In this document: piece by piece, positions 53,157 to 62,337 of the stretch
Numbering within the stretch: the stretch's first letter is position 1
Layout of the letters: the number at the start of each line of letters is the position of its first letter
Position numbers and translations under genes: made by a program
Origin: Sulfurimonas marina
GTDB taxonomy: Bacteria > Campylobacterota > Campylobacteria > Campylobacterales > Sulfurimonadaceae
NCBI RefSeq assembly: GCF_014905095.1
Contig: NZ_CP041165.1
Coordinates: 1,550,001-1,614,000 of the forward strand
Length of the DNA: 64,000 nucleotides
Direction of reading: 5' to 3'
Notes under the pieces: generated by a model
Database searches by the model: none
Told to the model about the DNA's origin: nothing
Seen by the model: the letters and a program-made list of their open reading frames with translations, nothing else

Positions 53157-54527
53157 TTATAACAACTCTTTTGCTTCTTTAATAAGAGCATTCATTGATG
53201 CTTCATAAAGTGCAGCATCAGCTTTTGAAGTAGATTCAAAACGTGTAACAAGTACCGGTGTTGTATTGGATGCACGTACAAGTCCCCAACCGTTTTCAAA
53301 GTTGATTCTTACACCGTCAACATCTATAATATCTTTGATAGTTGGAAAAGATGCCGGAGGGTTTTGCAGCAGTTCTTTAATTTTGTCCATAATTTTAAAC
53401 TTCTCTGCTTCTGTTGTCTCAACTTTAATCTCTTCAGTCGAATACACTTCAGGAAGTTTTGCCAGCTCTGCATCTAAATCTATTCCATCTTGAAGCAGTT
53501 CTAACATTCTAAACGTTGCGTAGATCGCATCGTCATATCCGAAATATCTGTTTTTGAAAAACACGTGTCCGCTCACTTCACATGCAAGGTCGGCATTCAC
53601 CTCTTTCATCTTCACTTTTAAGTTTGAATGTCCTGTTTTGTACATAACAGTTTTTCCGCCACGGCGCTCAAGCTCGTCATACATCACCTGTGAACATTTT
53701 ACCTCACCTACTACTGTCGGGTTCTCCATCTTCATTGAGTATAAAAGGGCCATCATATCCCCTTTTATATTATTTTTATGAGTCAGTACTGCAATTCTGT
53801 CCGCATCACCATCGTAAGCAAAAGCGATATCACCCTCTTTTTCTAAAAGTGCTTTTACATCATTTAGGTTTTTCTCAACAGAAGGGTCTGGGTGATGGTT
53901 TGGGAACGTACCATCCGGATCTACATACAATCCTTTTGTATTTAACTGCAGGCGCTCAAAAATCTCAGGAAGGACAATACCTGCTACACCGTTTCCACAG
54001 TCGTAAACGATCTTGGTATCCATCCCTTTAAGATGTTTAAACTGCTCTACAATATAGTCTATATATCTGTTTTTTGCATCAATTTTTACAACTTGACGCT
54101 CTGCTTTGGCAACATCACCCATCGCTTCACATTCGCGCCCAAGTGCATAGATATCTTCCCCAAAAAACGGAGCTTTATCGATCGTAATTTTAAATCCGTT
54201 GTATTCACTTGGATTGTGTGAGCCTGTTATCATTACAGAAGCTGAAGGTGTAACACCATCCCACTCCTGATAATTTGTAAAATAGTTTACAGGTGTTGGA
54301 ACAAGTCCCATATCTAAAACTTTTTTGCCGCCGGCATTAAGACCGGCTACAAGGTATTCAAATAAAATAGGCGAGTGACTTCTTGCATCATATCCTACCG
54401 CTACATATTCACCATCGATTTTCGAAGCCAATGCAAAACCGATTTTTGTAACACTGTTTTCATTCAGTTCTTTTTCGTAAATTCCGCGTATATCGTACTC
54501 TCTATAGATGCTCAAAACACTCTCCAA
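53157..54527 (-). CDS. Phosphomannomutase/phosphoglucomutase
   Basis: The 456-residue enzyme interconverts hexose 1- and 6-phosphates. It has the active-site serine loop TGSHNPSEYNGFK (near residue 103), metal loop AYDGDADRIAVL (near 238), sugar-binding loop CEVSGHVFFK, and a C-terminal phosphate-binding RASNTTP. This is the AlgC/ManB type. Starts at TTG. It would feed polysaccharide, LPS or glycosylation pathways. Confidence 0.93.
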   Translation of the reverse strand: MESVLSIYREYDIRGIYEKELNENSVTKIGFALASKIDGEYVAVGYDARSHSPILFEYLVAGLNAGGKKVLDMGLVPTPVNYFTNYQEWDGVTPSASVMITGSHNPSEYNGFKITIDKAPFFGEDIYALGRECEAMGDVAKAERQVVKIDAKNRYIDYIVEQFKHLKGMDTKIVYDCGNGVAGIVLPEIFERLQLNTKGLYVDPDGTFPNHHPDPSVEKNLNDVKALLEKEGDIAFAYDGDADRIAVLTHKNNIKGDMMALLYSMKMENPTVVGEVKCSQVMYDELERRGGKTVMYKTGHSNLKVKMKEVNADLACEVSGHVFFKNRYFGYDDAIYATFRMLELLQDGIDLDAELAKLPEVYSTEEIKVETTEAEKFKIMDKIKELLQNPPASFPTIKDIIDVDGVRINFENGWGLVRASNTTPVLVTRFESTSKADAALYEASMNALIKEAKELL

Positions 54528-54553
54528 TAGTTAATTTTTATTTATTTATAATA

Positions 54554-55057
54554 CTAAGAAAAAGATTTTATCTTCATTAAAATCCGCTCCAAATCTTTCA
54601 AAGAGACATCTACCAGGTATAAACTATCCTCTTTTTGACTAGGATAAATTCTAAAATTATTAACTTTACCCAAATAATCAATATCGAAGTCAATACGACT
54701 ATCTAACGGATATGCTTTTAAAACCTGTAAAGATTCTATTCTATAAAGTTTTTTATCTTGAACTATATATCCTATATAGGGATTGATACGATCGTGAATA
54801 GAGTGCGAAGATTGAAAAAAGAGGATATCTATTTTCTTATCTTGCGGCAAAATCACGATTGTTTCTTGAAAACTCATAGAAAGGTCTAAAAAAATTGTTT
54901 GTTTAATACTCTCTATTTTTTCAATTTTATCTGTAGCTTCTTTATAGATTTTATTCTGCCCGTTTAATTCGGCATAACTTTTATATAAAAACACCATAAT
55001 TATAGAGAGTATTACGATGGAGATCATTAACTCAATAAGTGTAAAGGCTTTTCTCAT
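54554..55057 (-). CDS. Type II secretion-like minor pseudopilin (GspJ-like)
   Basis: The 167-residue protein has a prepilin signal MRKA|FTLIELM (conserved Glu at +5) and a hydrophobic helix followed by a periplasmic domain. The -1 residue is Ala rather than Gly. The periplasmic part does not clearly match GspG, H or I, and length fits GspJ. It overlaps the upstream pseudopilin gene by 4 bases and is the last gene of the operon. Confidence 0.72.
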   Translation of the reverse strand: MRKAFTLIELMISIVILSIIMVFLYKSYAELNGQNKIYKEATDKIEKIESIKQTIFLDLSMSFQETIVILPQDKKIDILFFQSSHSIHDRINPYIGYIVQDKKLYRIESLQVLKAYPLDSRIDFDIDYLGKVNNFRIYPSQKEDSLYLVDVSLKDLERILMKIKSFS

Positions 55058-55452
55058 TGGATCTTCACCCGTATCATTGAAGCTGAAAAGTTTTTAGACT
55101 CCAGCTTTGTTTTTCCGATCTCTAAAACACTTCCTGTAGGGGTCTCAAAATCATCAATTTCATCGTATGAAATTTTTACTTTTACAGCTTTTAGTTCACG
55201 TCTGAGATCACTCTCAAGCTCAAAATCATCTACAAACTCTTTGAGTGAGATACTGCTTTTTTCAAAACCGTATTTCTCAGAAGTTCCGAGTAAAAAAGAG
55301 TTGTATTGCGTCTCTTTAATCGATTGTTGCAGCCATAAGAGCTTGTTGTTTGCATCACCCCTTACTTGCAGTATTGCAGCGATCACGACACTGACAATCA
55401 TCACTGCCACCATCACTTCAATCAAGGTAAAAGCGCTGCGTTGTTTAGCCAT
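55054..55452 (-). CDS. Type II secretion-like minor pseudopilin (GspI-like)
   Basis: The 132-residue protein has prepilin leader MAKQRSA|FTLIEVM with Glu at +5 and helix MVAVMIVSVVIAAIL. Ala is at -1 again. The remaining domain is short and fits GspI. It overlaps the gspE end by 8 bases and gspJ-like start by 4 bases. Confidence 0.72.
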   Translation of the reverse strand: MAKQRSAFTLIEVMVAVMIVSVVIAAILQVRGDANNKLLWLQQSIKETQYNSFLLGTSEKYGFEKSSISLKEFVDDFELESDLRRELKAVKVKISYDEIDDFETPTGSVLEIGKTKLESKNFSASMIRVKIQ

Positions 55453-56965
55453 GCCCTATACCGATACGAATAGCTTCATCAAGTGAAGTTTCACCGTTTA
55501 TTAACATCATGCGGAGCTGTTTTGCGATCGTTTTAAGCCCGTCTGCTTCAAGTGCCGTTTTGATCGTATGTTCATCTGTAGTAGTTTTGAGCAAATCTTT
55601 TACATTGTCGTTCATGATTAAAAGTTCACCGATAGAGCGACGCCCCGCATAACCTGTATAGTTACACTCTTTACATCCGCAAGATTTATAGATCTTCGCA
55701 TCACGAGGAAGGTCATAATCCTCGCTAAAATTCTCAGCTAGTTCATCTTCCTCTTTACAATGAGGACAAAGTACACGCACAAGTCTCTGTGCCAAGATCC
55801 CTAAAAGTGAAGATGAGATTAAAAACGGTTCTATATTCATATCTGCAAGTCTCGATATTGTTGCTGCTGCCGAGTTTGTATGCAGAGTTGAAAAAACCAA
55901 GTGTCCCGTGAGTGCTGCACGAACTGCGATCGTAGCAGTCTCCTCATCACGAATCTCCCCGATCATAATAACATCAGGATCTTGACGAAGAATAGATCGA
56001 AGTGCCGAAGCAAATGTAAGCCCAACCTTCTCATTTACTTGAATTTGTGAGATATTATCACTTTTATATTCGACAGGATCTTCAACTGTTATAAGGTTTT
56101 TATGCGGCTCTTCCACTTCACGTAAGAATGAGTGAAGTGATGTTGTCTTACCACTCCCTGTCGGTCCCGTTACCAAGATAATTCCATGTGATGAGCGAAG
56201 CAGTTTTTTTACATCACTTATCATTGAGTCGTTAAATCCAAGCTCACTAATGTCCGGGATTTGCGAACTTTGCATCAGAAGCCTCATAACAACACGTTCA
56301 CCGTAAAAAGTTGGTAGAATAGAGACACGAATATCTAAAACTTCCCCAGCAATCTTGATCTGTGTACGACCGTCTTGAGGGATTCTTTTTTCAGAGATAT
56401 CAAGGTTTGAAATAACTTTAATACGACTCACAATGAGATTGACTATCTTTTTGTCGAGATCGGCATTTTTTGTCAACATCCCGTCTATACGGAAACGCAC
56501 TTCACCTTTGTTTTCGTGCACCTCAATATGGATATCTGATGCACGTTTTTTTACCGCCTGATAAAACAGAGCGTTTACAAACTTGATAATAGGTGCTGAC
56601 TCTTCACTTGTTAAGATATCTGTAGATGTTCTTAAAAAGTCTGTTAAAGAGAGTTCATCTTCCTCATCAACCTCCTCTTGTCTGTCCCCTTTCATTGTCT
56701 CGATCTCTTTATCAGTTCTTAGTTCTAAAAAGCGGTTGTAGAGTCTGTCAAAAGAATCCTCATCCAACATATATAACGGATACTCTTGTTCAAGCTTCGT
56801 ATAGTAGTTACTTGCTTCAACAAGATAACGCTTTGAAGTAAATGCAGCTACTTCTTCTGCATACTCACTAAAAAGCAGATAGTTTTTAACAGATAAATTT
56901 GTATCTAACTCCTCAATTTCAAGAGGTTCAAGGTGCAGATTATGGAGCGCTTCAATGTTTAGCAT
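55445..56965 (-). CDS. gspE: Type II secretion/transformation ATPase (GspE/CtsE-like)
   Basis: The 506-residue ATPase drives pseudopilus assembly. Walker A is GPTGSGKT (267-274). Asp box and His box motifs typical of GspE/PilB are present (GEIRDEETA). A zinc module with CPHC and CKEC is near residues 400-430. The N-terminal part (about 1-120) is shorter than in PilB. Overlap with gspD by 14 bases. In Campylobacter the related CtsE acts in DNA uptake, so the substrate type is undecided. Confidence 0.93.
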   Translation of the reverse strand: MLNIEALHNLHLEPLEIEELDTNLSVKNYLLFSEYAEEVAAFTSKRYLVEASNYYTKLEQEYPLYMLDEDSFDRLYNRFLELRTDKEIETMKGDRQEEVDEEDELSLTDFLRTSTDILTSEESAPIIKFVNALFYQAVKKRASDIHIEVHENKGEVRFRIDGMLTKNADLDKKIVNLIVSRIKVISNLDISEKRIPQDGRTQIKIAGEVLDIRVSILPTFYGERVVMRLLMQSSQIPDISELGFNDSMISDVKKLLRSSHGIILVTGPTGSGKTTSLHSFLREVEEPHKNLITVEDPVEYKSDNISQIQVNEKVGLTFASALRSILRQDPDVIMIGEIRDEETATIAVRAALTGHLVFSTLHTNSAAATISRLADMNIEPFLISSSLLGILAQRLVRVLCPHCKEEDELAENFSEDYDLPRDAKIYKSCGCKECNYTGYAGRRSIGELLIMNDNVKDLLKTTTDEHTIKTALEADGLKTIAKQLRMMLINGETSLDEAIRIGIGHG

Positions 56966-58790
56966 TGTTTTTCTCTTCTATCTGTTTAAATATATCTTGA
57001 TTGTACTTCTCCTGAATTTTTGAAAGCACACCGAGATCTTTTTGTAATTGAGATAGCTCTTCACTTTTATCGATCACATAAGGTGTCAGGATTACAACCA
57101 AGTTATCTTCCTCTTCTGCATCAGATGTTGAAGTAAAAAGTTTTCCTATTAGAGGAATATCTCCTAAAAGCGGTACCTTTGTAACTGTTTTATCTGAATA
57201 AGTTTTTACAAGTCCACCAATAATAATACTCTCACCATGGCGTAAAATTGCTTGTGTTTTCACCTCTTGTTTTGAAGTAACAGGTTGACGAACAGTTTGC
57301 CCGCTTGCATCAAGTCCGTCATCAAGTACATTTTCTAAAACTGCTTCTACATCAAGTGTCACTTTATCGTTTGAAGAGACGCGAGGTTTAATTTTTAAAG
57401 TTAAACCGACATCTTCACGTTTATAACTACTTGTAGTACCGCCAATTCCTGCACTTGTTGTAACAGAACCTGTCGAAATAGAGATTGTTTTACCTACATA
57501 AATAGATGATTCTTTATTATTTACACAAAGTATAGATGGATTAGAAATTGATTGTCCAGCACCGTTTTGTTGTAAAAAGTCTAATGTTGCACCAAGAGCT
57601 AAAGCAGATTGAGAAAGTGTTCCAATAGTTGTTCCTAGAGAATCTGCAACAACACCAGTAGCTGTATTTGTAAGATCAGCCGAACCAAAGTTTGCACTCA
57701 TAGCATATAATCCAGAAGATGAGATATCTCCCGCTGCAAAACCGTACTTAACACCGATATCCTGACTTTTATTTTTATTGATCTCTACAATTTTTGCCTG
57801 TACATAGACCTGAAACTTCTCTTTATCAAGCTCTTCAATAATTTTCTGAATCCCTTTAATTACCAAAGGATCTCCGATCACAACAATAGAGTTAATCTCG
57901 TCACTTGCAGAAACGTTCGGTTTCATTGCAGGGTCTTTAAAAGTTTGTTTTGCGATAATATCTGTAATCGTTTTCAGAACTGCCTGTGCATCTGAGTTTT
58001 TAAGCTGAAATATCTTTACAGTATTGTTAATGTTCGACTCTATATCAAGTTTAGCGACAATCTCGGCAAGTTTATTTACATTTTTTGCCTCTCCGACAAG
58101 TACCAAGCCATTGATATTTTCATCAACGACTATTGTTACCTGTTCAGAAACAACTTGTTGGTTGAAAATCGATTTTTGGATCTCTGAAAGTTTCAGGTTG
58201 AGTTTCTTTGCCTCTGTATTTTTGAGATATATAATCTTTACAATATTCTCAACATTACTACTAAGATCTTTTATAACTTTTTTGATTGTTTCAATATTTT
58301 TCGGATAGTCTGTAACTAAGAGTGTATTTGTCTCTTTCATTGTCATCAGTTTGGCAGTTTTTGAGATCAGGTATCTTACTTTTGCCGCTATTACGTCAAC
58401 ATTTTCACCTTTTACCACGATAGCCTGAGTTACCATAGTTGCACCGTAAAGCTTTTTATTTTTTCCGATTACGGGTACATTGCTTTTTGCTGCATCTGTT
58501 GCACGAATCACTTCATATCTTGAACCTTTTTGAACAAGTGTAAAACCTTTAGACTCCAGAACATCAACCAGCAACTCGATCAATTCATCATCATAAATAG
58601 GTGTTGAACTTATAAAGTTCACTGTCCCGTTTACTTGTTGCGTTACAAGAATATTTTTATGTGTAATCTTTGAAACCAATTCGATAAAATCATCAATTTT
58701 GACATTGGAGAAGTTAACATTTACCTTCTCTCTTGCATTTAAACTAGTAATTAAAAATAGTGTAATTAAAAAAACTTTAACGAATTTCAT
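56952..58790 (-). CDS. gspD: Type II secretin (GspD/CtsD-like)
   Basis: The 612-residue outer-membrane secretin has a signal peptide (1-19), N0-N3 ring domains (about 20-300) and a C-terminal secretin domain with VPLLGDIPLIGKLF. It forms the outer-membrane channel. The C-terminal tail is short, so no long S-domain for a pilotin is visible. Overlaps gspC by 14 bases. Confidence 0.94.
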   Translation of the reverse strand: MKFVKVFLITLFLITSLNAREKVNVNFSNVKIDDFIELVSKITHKNILVTQQVNGTVNFISSTPIYDDELIELLVDVLESKGFTLVQKGSRYEVIRATDAAKSNVPVIGKNKKLYGATMVTQAIVVKGENVDVIAAKVRYLISKTAKLMTMKETNTLLVTDYPKNIETIKKVIKDLSSNVENIVKIIYLKNTEAKKLNLKLSEIQKSIFNQQVVSEQVTIVVDENINGLVLVGEAKNVNKLAEIVAKLDIESNINNTVKIFQLKNSDAQAVLKTITDIIAKQTFKDPAMKPNVSASDEINSIVVIGDPLVIKGIQKIIEELDKEKFQVYVQAKIVEINKNKSQDIGVKYGFAAGDISSSGLYAMSANFGSADLTNTATGVVADSLGTTIGTLSQSALALGATLDFLQQNGAGQSISNPSILCVNNKESSIYVGKTISISTGSVTTSAGIGGTTSSYKREDVGLTLKIKPRVSSNDKVTLDVEAVLENVLDDGLDASGQTVRQPVTSKQEVKTQAILRHGESIIIGGLVKTYSDKTVTKVPLLGDIPLIGKLFTSTSDAEEEDNLVVILTPYVIDKSEELSQLQKDLGVLSKIQEKYNQDIFKQIEEKNNAKH

Positions 58791-59577
58791 ATATGATTTC
58801 CTTTTCTTGATTGTTTCTAAGTACTGTTAATTCTAAAACATCTATGCTATCTATCTTCTTATAAAGGTCCATTGCCGCCTTATAAGAGGTAAGTTCTACA
58901 TTGTTTGCCCGAATCATTATGTCACCTTTTTGAAGTCCCAACTCGGCTATTTTTGAGTTTGGTTTTACTTTATCTACTCGAAAGCCGGTAATCTTTTTAC
59001 CCTCAAACACTTCATTGATCGCAATATCACTCCACAACTTAGTTGGATTTTTCGTATAGTAGGTAATATCTGTTTTTTGCACTTCATGAGTTGTATTTGC
59101 AGCACTCTCTTTTTTTACAAACTCCTTTGGTTGCAGTTTTTTGTCACTATCGAGACTCACACTATACTCTTTACCCATCTTCTCAAAGATAACACTAAAG
59201 GTACCGATAGTTTTTAATCTATACCCTGCATACACTTCTCCGACAGAGATAACTGAAGTTTTATCCTTCTGTGCTTTTTTAGCAACGATCGCAAAACCTT
59301 TTTTACCTTTTCCGTAAAGCCCTTTTAAAACGATGGTACTAATACTTGTAGAAACGCTACTTTGAGGCTCTTGTGTAACCACAACCTTTGAGCGCTCAAG
59401 CATGTTTTTAAAGTCTATTCTCTTATAGCTTTGTGTATATGAGCCGCTCTCCTCATTATCTATCCCGCTGCTTGGAAGATACCACCAAATAGCCAAACTA
59501 AAGAGTTTTGCAAGAAGAACAAGCACTAAAAGCTTTGTAACTACCTTTAAAAGTTTCGAATTAGAGAGCTTTAACAT
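58777..59577 (-). CDS. GspC-like clamp protein with PDZ domain
   Basis: The 266-residue protein has one helix (about 12-30), a homology region (about 60-150) that would contact the secretin, and a C-terminal PDZ-like domain (about 185-262; LGLQKGDIMIRANNVELTS). GspC with PDZ links the inner-membrane platform and GspD. ATG 59577 is preferred over 59592 because GGGGAG precedes it. Position between GspN-like and GspD supports the call. Confidence 0.8.
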   Translation of the reverse strand: MLKLSNSKLLKVVTKLLVLVLLAKLFSLAIWWYLPSSGIDNEESGSYTQSYKRIDFKNMLERSKVVVTQEPQSSVSTSISTIVLKGLYGKGKKGFAIVAKKAQKDKTSVISVGEVYAGYRLKTIGTFSVIFEKMGKEYSVSLDSDKKLQPKEFVKKESAANTTHEVQKTDITYYTKNPTKLWSDIAINEVFEGKKITGFRVDKVKPNSKIAELGLQKGDIMIRANNVELTSYKAAMDLYKKIDSIDVLELTVLRNNQEKEIIYEIR

Positions 59578-60094
59578 ATTTATACTCCCCATTTTGATCT
59601 TTTTTAAACTCTCGTAAAGAGGTACGATATTTTGAAAGCATCAGTTTTGATGGTTTTAACACTAAAGATAAACTTTGCTCTAAAATACTAAACTCCCCTT
59701 CAAGTTCACCAAATCCGCCGTTTGCAGATATACTCACATTCAGCGGGTTTATAATTGAGTAGTTTACAGAAAGCTTTTCCACCTTTTTAGGGGCAAAGTT
59801 CTCTACAATTGAAGCCAGATTGATTCCGCTTACATCGATCGAGTTATACACACCGAGTAAAGTTATTTTTGTTGTTGCTATTTCTGCTGTTTCAATCCCC
59901 TGTGCAAACAGATGCGCATTATCGATCTCCAAGGTAAAAAACTTATCTTGCACTTTTTCCCCGGAGATTACAACATCAAATGCCCCAAGTTCCTGTTCTA
60001 GAAAATAGTACACACTTTGTTTAGGTGTAAATGCGATCAATGCTAAAACAAACACTAGAAAATATCCAAAAAACAGTGATAATTTTTTTACCAT
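59561..60094 (-). CDS. GspN-like protein
   Basis: The 177-residue protein has an N-terminal helix (about 5-22) and a beta-rich periplasmic domain. Gene order (between M-like and C-like) and the AsmA-like strand pattern (SGINLASIVENFAPKKVEKL, then NGGFGELEGEFS) fit GspN. It overlaps the gene before it by 7 bases and the next by 17 bases. Weak sequence evidence. Confidence 0.55.
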   Translation of the reverse strand: MVKKLSLFFGYFLVFVLALIAFTPKQSVYYFLEQELGAFDVVISGEKVQDKFFTLEIDNAHLFAQGIETAEIATTKITLLGVYNSIDVSGINLASIVENFAPKKVEKLSVNYSIINPLNVSISANGGFGELEGEFSILEQSLSLVLKPSKLMLSKYRTSLREFKKDQNGEYKYVKAL

Positions 60095-60495
60095 TTTATC
60101 TCCATCTCCAAGCTTACCGTATCATCGCCCAGTTTTTTAATCTCAAGCAGTGAAATGTTGTAAGAACCGTTTAACACTTTTCCCATCAAAGAGTTCAGGG
60201 CATCGGCATTCATAGTTTTTGCACTTATTTTGATCGAATCTTTTGTTACTTTTTTAATGATATTTGCAGACTTTAGTGAGGGCTGTCTTAAGATCCTCTC
60301 AATTGAACTTTTTATCTTCTTTTGATCGCCGTACACATCTTCAAGAGCATTTAGCTTTACAGCCACTTTTTTGCTCTCTTGATACTGCAGTTTTGCCTCA
60401 AGAAGTTCCTCTTTAAATGTACTTAATTTAAAAAATAAAAAGAGTAAAACAGTTAAAAGGAGTGCACCGATATGTAAAGGATTCACTTGATTCAT
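60088..60495 (-). CDS. GspM-like inner-membrane platform protein
   Basis: The 135-residue protein has one membrane helix (about 9-26), a coiled-coil segment and a ferredoxin-like periplasmic part, as expected for GspM. Family identity is inferred from size, topology and position between L-like and N-like genes. It overlaps the L-like gene by 4 bases. Confidence 0.6.
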   Translation of the reverse strand: MNQVNPLHIGALLLTVLLFLFFKLSTFKEELLEAKLQYQESKKVAVKLNALEDVYGDQKKIKSSIERILRQPSLKSANIIKKVTKDSIKISAKTMNADALNSLMGKVLNGSYNISLLEIKKLGDDTVSLEMEIKW

Positions 60496-61427
60496 AGTTT
60501 CACCTTTATCTCAAAAGTTTTCCCCTTAAATGAAGAGCTGAGAGCCGCTTTATAACTTTGCAGACTTTGCAGCACTTTTTTACTAGCAGCCGTATCTAAG
60601 CCAGATATCTTTACACTTAACATTTTATTTTTATATGCAATATCTGTAATCTTCTGCTCTTTTTCAAGTTTGAGTTTTAAAAATTCTGCAATAAGCTCAC
60701 GCAGTTTCGTTTGTTTTTCAAAAGTTGTTTCATACTCCTGAAGCACAGAACGGTTTTGCATCATAGTGGGATAGAGTTTATACTCTTCAAAGAGTTTCTC
60801 TTTTTGTATGTTTACACTCTCGATCTTTTGCATCGTTATAAAGTTTTCAATTCCTAAAAGGATAATAAACATACCAATTAATACAGCTACTTTATACAAA
60901 CTGCTATTGTCGATAATATGTGAAAACTGTTGTAGTTTGATAGTTTTTTTTGAGAGTTTCAAAGAATCTAATGAAAGCTCTTCTGCCGTTTCATTCCAAA
61001 CTCTCGGAGCTATAAACACTATCTCATTATCAACAACCATTACCTCTTTTTCATTTATTTTACACGGCAATAATTCTAATAGTTCCGTTTGTGCAAAATA
61101 TACATTGTTAATGCTTGAGATAGAAATATTTTTCTTCCCTATCTCTTCAATGATCTTTTTATCTTCATACGCAAATGCTAAAAACTCTTCCCCCTCTTTA
61201 AACACTACATAACTGTAGTTTCCTTCTGGGAGATTATCCTCAAAAAGTGACGGTAACAGTTTTTTAGCATCTCTGGCGTATTTTACGGGTAGACTTAGTT
61301 TTTTCACCCAGTAAAGTGACGGAGAAAGGACTATATCTACTTTTGTACCACCAGCAATCTCCGGTGCTTTCTCACTGTGGGGATCTAAAAAAACAACACT
61401 GCTGGTTGTTTTAAATTTCGTAAACAA
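60492..61427 (-). CDS. GspL-like inner-membrane platform protein
   Basis: The 311-residue protein has an N-terminal cytoplasmic domain (about 1-180) of actin-like fold that normally binds GspE, one helix (about 184-203) and a periplasmic part (about 205-311). Layout matches GspL. It overlaps the K-like gene by 17 bases and the M-like gene by 4 bases. Sequence similarity is low. Confidence 0.62.
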   Translation of the reverse strand: MFTKFKTTSSVVFLDPHSEKAPEIAGGTKVDIVLSPSLYWVKKLSLPVKYARDAKKLLPSLFEDNLPEGNYSYVVFKEGEEFLAFAYEDKKIIEEIGKKNISISSINNVYFAQTELLELLPCKINEKEVMVVDNEIVFIAPRVWNETAEELSLDSLKLSKKTIKLQQFSHIIDNSSLYKVAVLIGMFIILLGIENFITMQKIESVNIQKEKLFEEYKLYPTMMQNRSVLQEYETTFEKQTKLRELIAEFLKLKLEKEQKITDIAYKNKMLSVKISGLDTAASKKVLQSLQSYKAALSSSFKGKTFEIKVKL

Positions 61428-62337
61428 AGTTATACCCTTTCTTATTTTTCATATCGTATTCAAAACTTATATGTGAAGTAATGTTTTCTCTTATTATATC
61501 CATTTTTATAAACAAATACGGAACAAAGGTATCTGTAGGAAATTTATTAATTCTGTTTTTCTCCTCTTCACCTAATGACAACCCTTTATAAAGCTCCTCT
61601 TTAGAACTGTATACCACCTCTTGTGAGCTTAAAAATTTCGCTCTTTCAGGCGTTGCTCCTGTTATTAACTCCCACACTTCAGATGTAGCATAATTCAGAT
61701 CTATAGTTACATTTCTCTCTGTAGTTGTGTTTCTGTCTGTCGAAAAATTAAAAAGGTTTGTAAAATTGATCGCATCAATTGAGTCATCCTGATACTCTCT
61801 TTTATAAAACCTGTTAATCTTTTTAAGATGTTTCATAGAAGCAATAGAACCTCGAAAGAGTGTCGGGTCCTCCTCAAAAATAGTAGTATTGTAATAAATC
61901 CCCTCTTTCGGTTCTTTCATAACATCTTTAAGAAGTTCTATATATTCCCCTCTTACATTGTATCTAGTAAGGTACTCATATAAAAACTCTTCTTGTATAC
62001 GATCCATAAAGTTGATCGCAAAAGTTGAACGTCCACTTGTAATATAGACTATCAAGTGGGTACCGTTGTTGTTTAACGGTATACCACTCTCTATCCCCGC
62101 TAAGAAAACATACAACTCCTCTGCAGATTTATTGTCAACTATACTTTTCAATTGCTCAGAACCGTTTAAAAGGGATATAACATCATCTACAAAGATATGG
62201 TCCTGATAGAGACTTTTCTCTTTTTCCACATACTTTGAAGAGTTATTGATCTGCTTTAAAGTATAACCCACTGCCACCGTAATGATAATTACAAACATTA
62301 CCGTAATAAGAAGTGCTATCCCTCTTTTTTTCTGCAT
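61411..62337 (-). CDS. GspK-like minor pseudopilin
   Basis: The 308-residue protein has prepilin leader MQKKRG|IALLITVMFVII, with Gly at -1 and no Glu at +5, as usual for GspK. A large periplasmic domain follows, ending in a helix-hairpin-helix-like segment (ATSEVWELITGATPERA). GspK starts the pseudopilus tip. Adjacent to gspF without a gap. Confidence 0.78.
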   Translation of the reverse strand: MQKKRGIALLITVMFVIIITVAVGYTLKQINNSSKYVEKEKSLYQDHIFVDDVISLLNGSEQLKSIVDNKSAEELYVFLAGIESGIPLNNNGTHLIVYITSGRSTFAINFMDRIQEEFLYEYLTRYNVRGEYIELLKDVMKEPKEGIYYNTTIFEEDPTLFRGSIASMKHLKKINRFYKREYQDDSIDAINFTNLFNFSTDRNTTTERNVTIDLNYATSEVWELITGATPERAKFLSSQEVVYSSKEELYKGLSLGEEEKNRINKFPTDTFVPYLFIKMDIIRENITSHISFEYDMKNKKGYNFVYEI

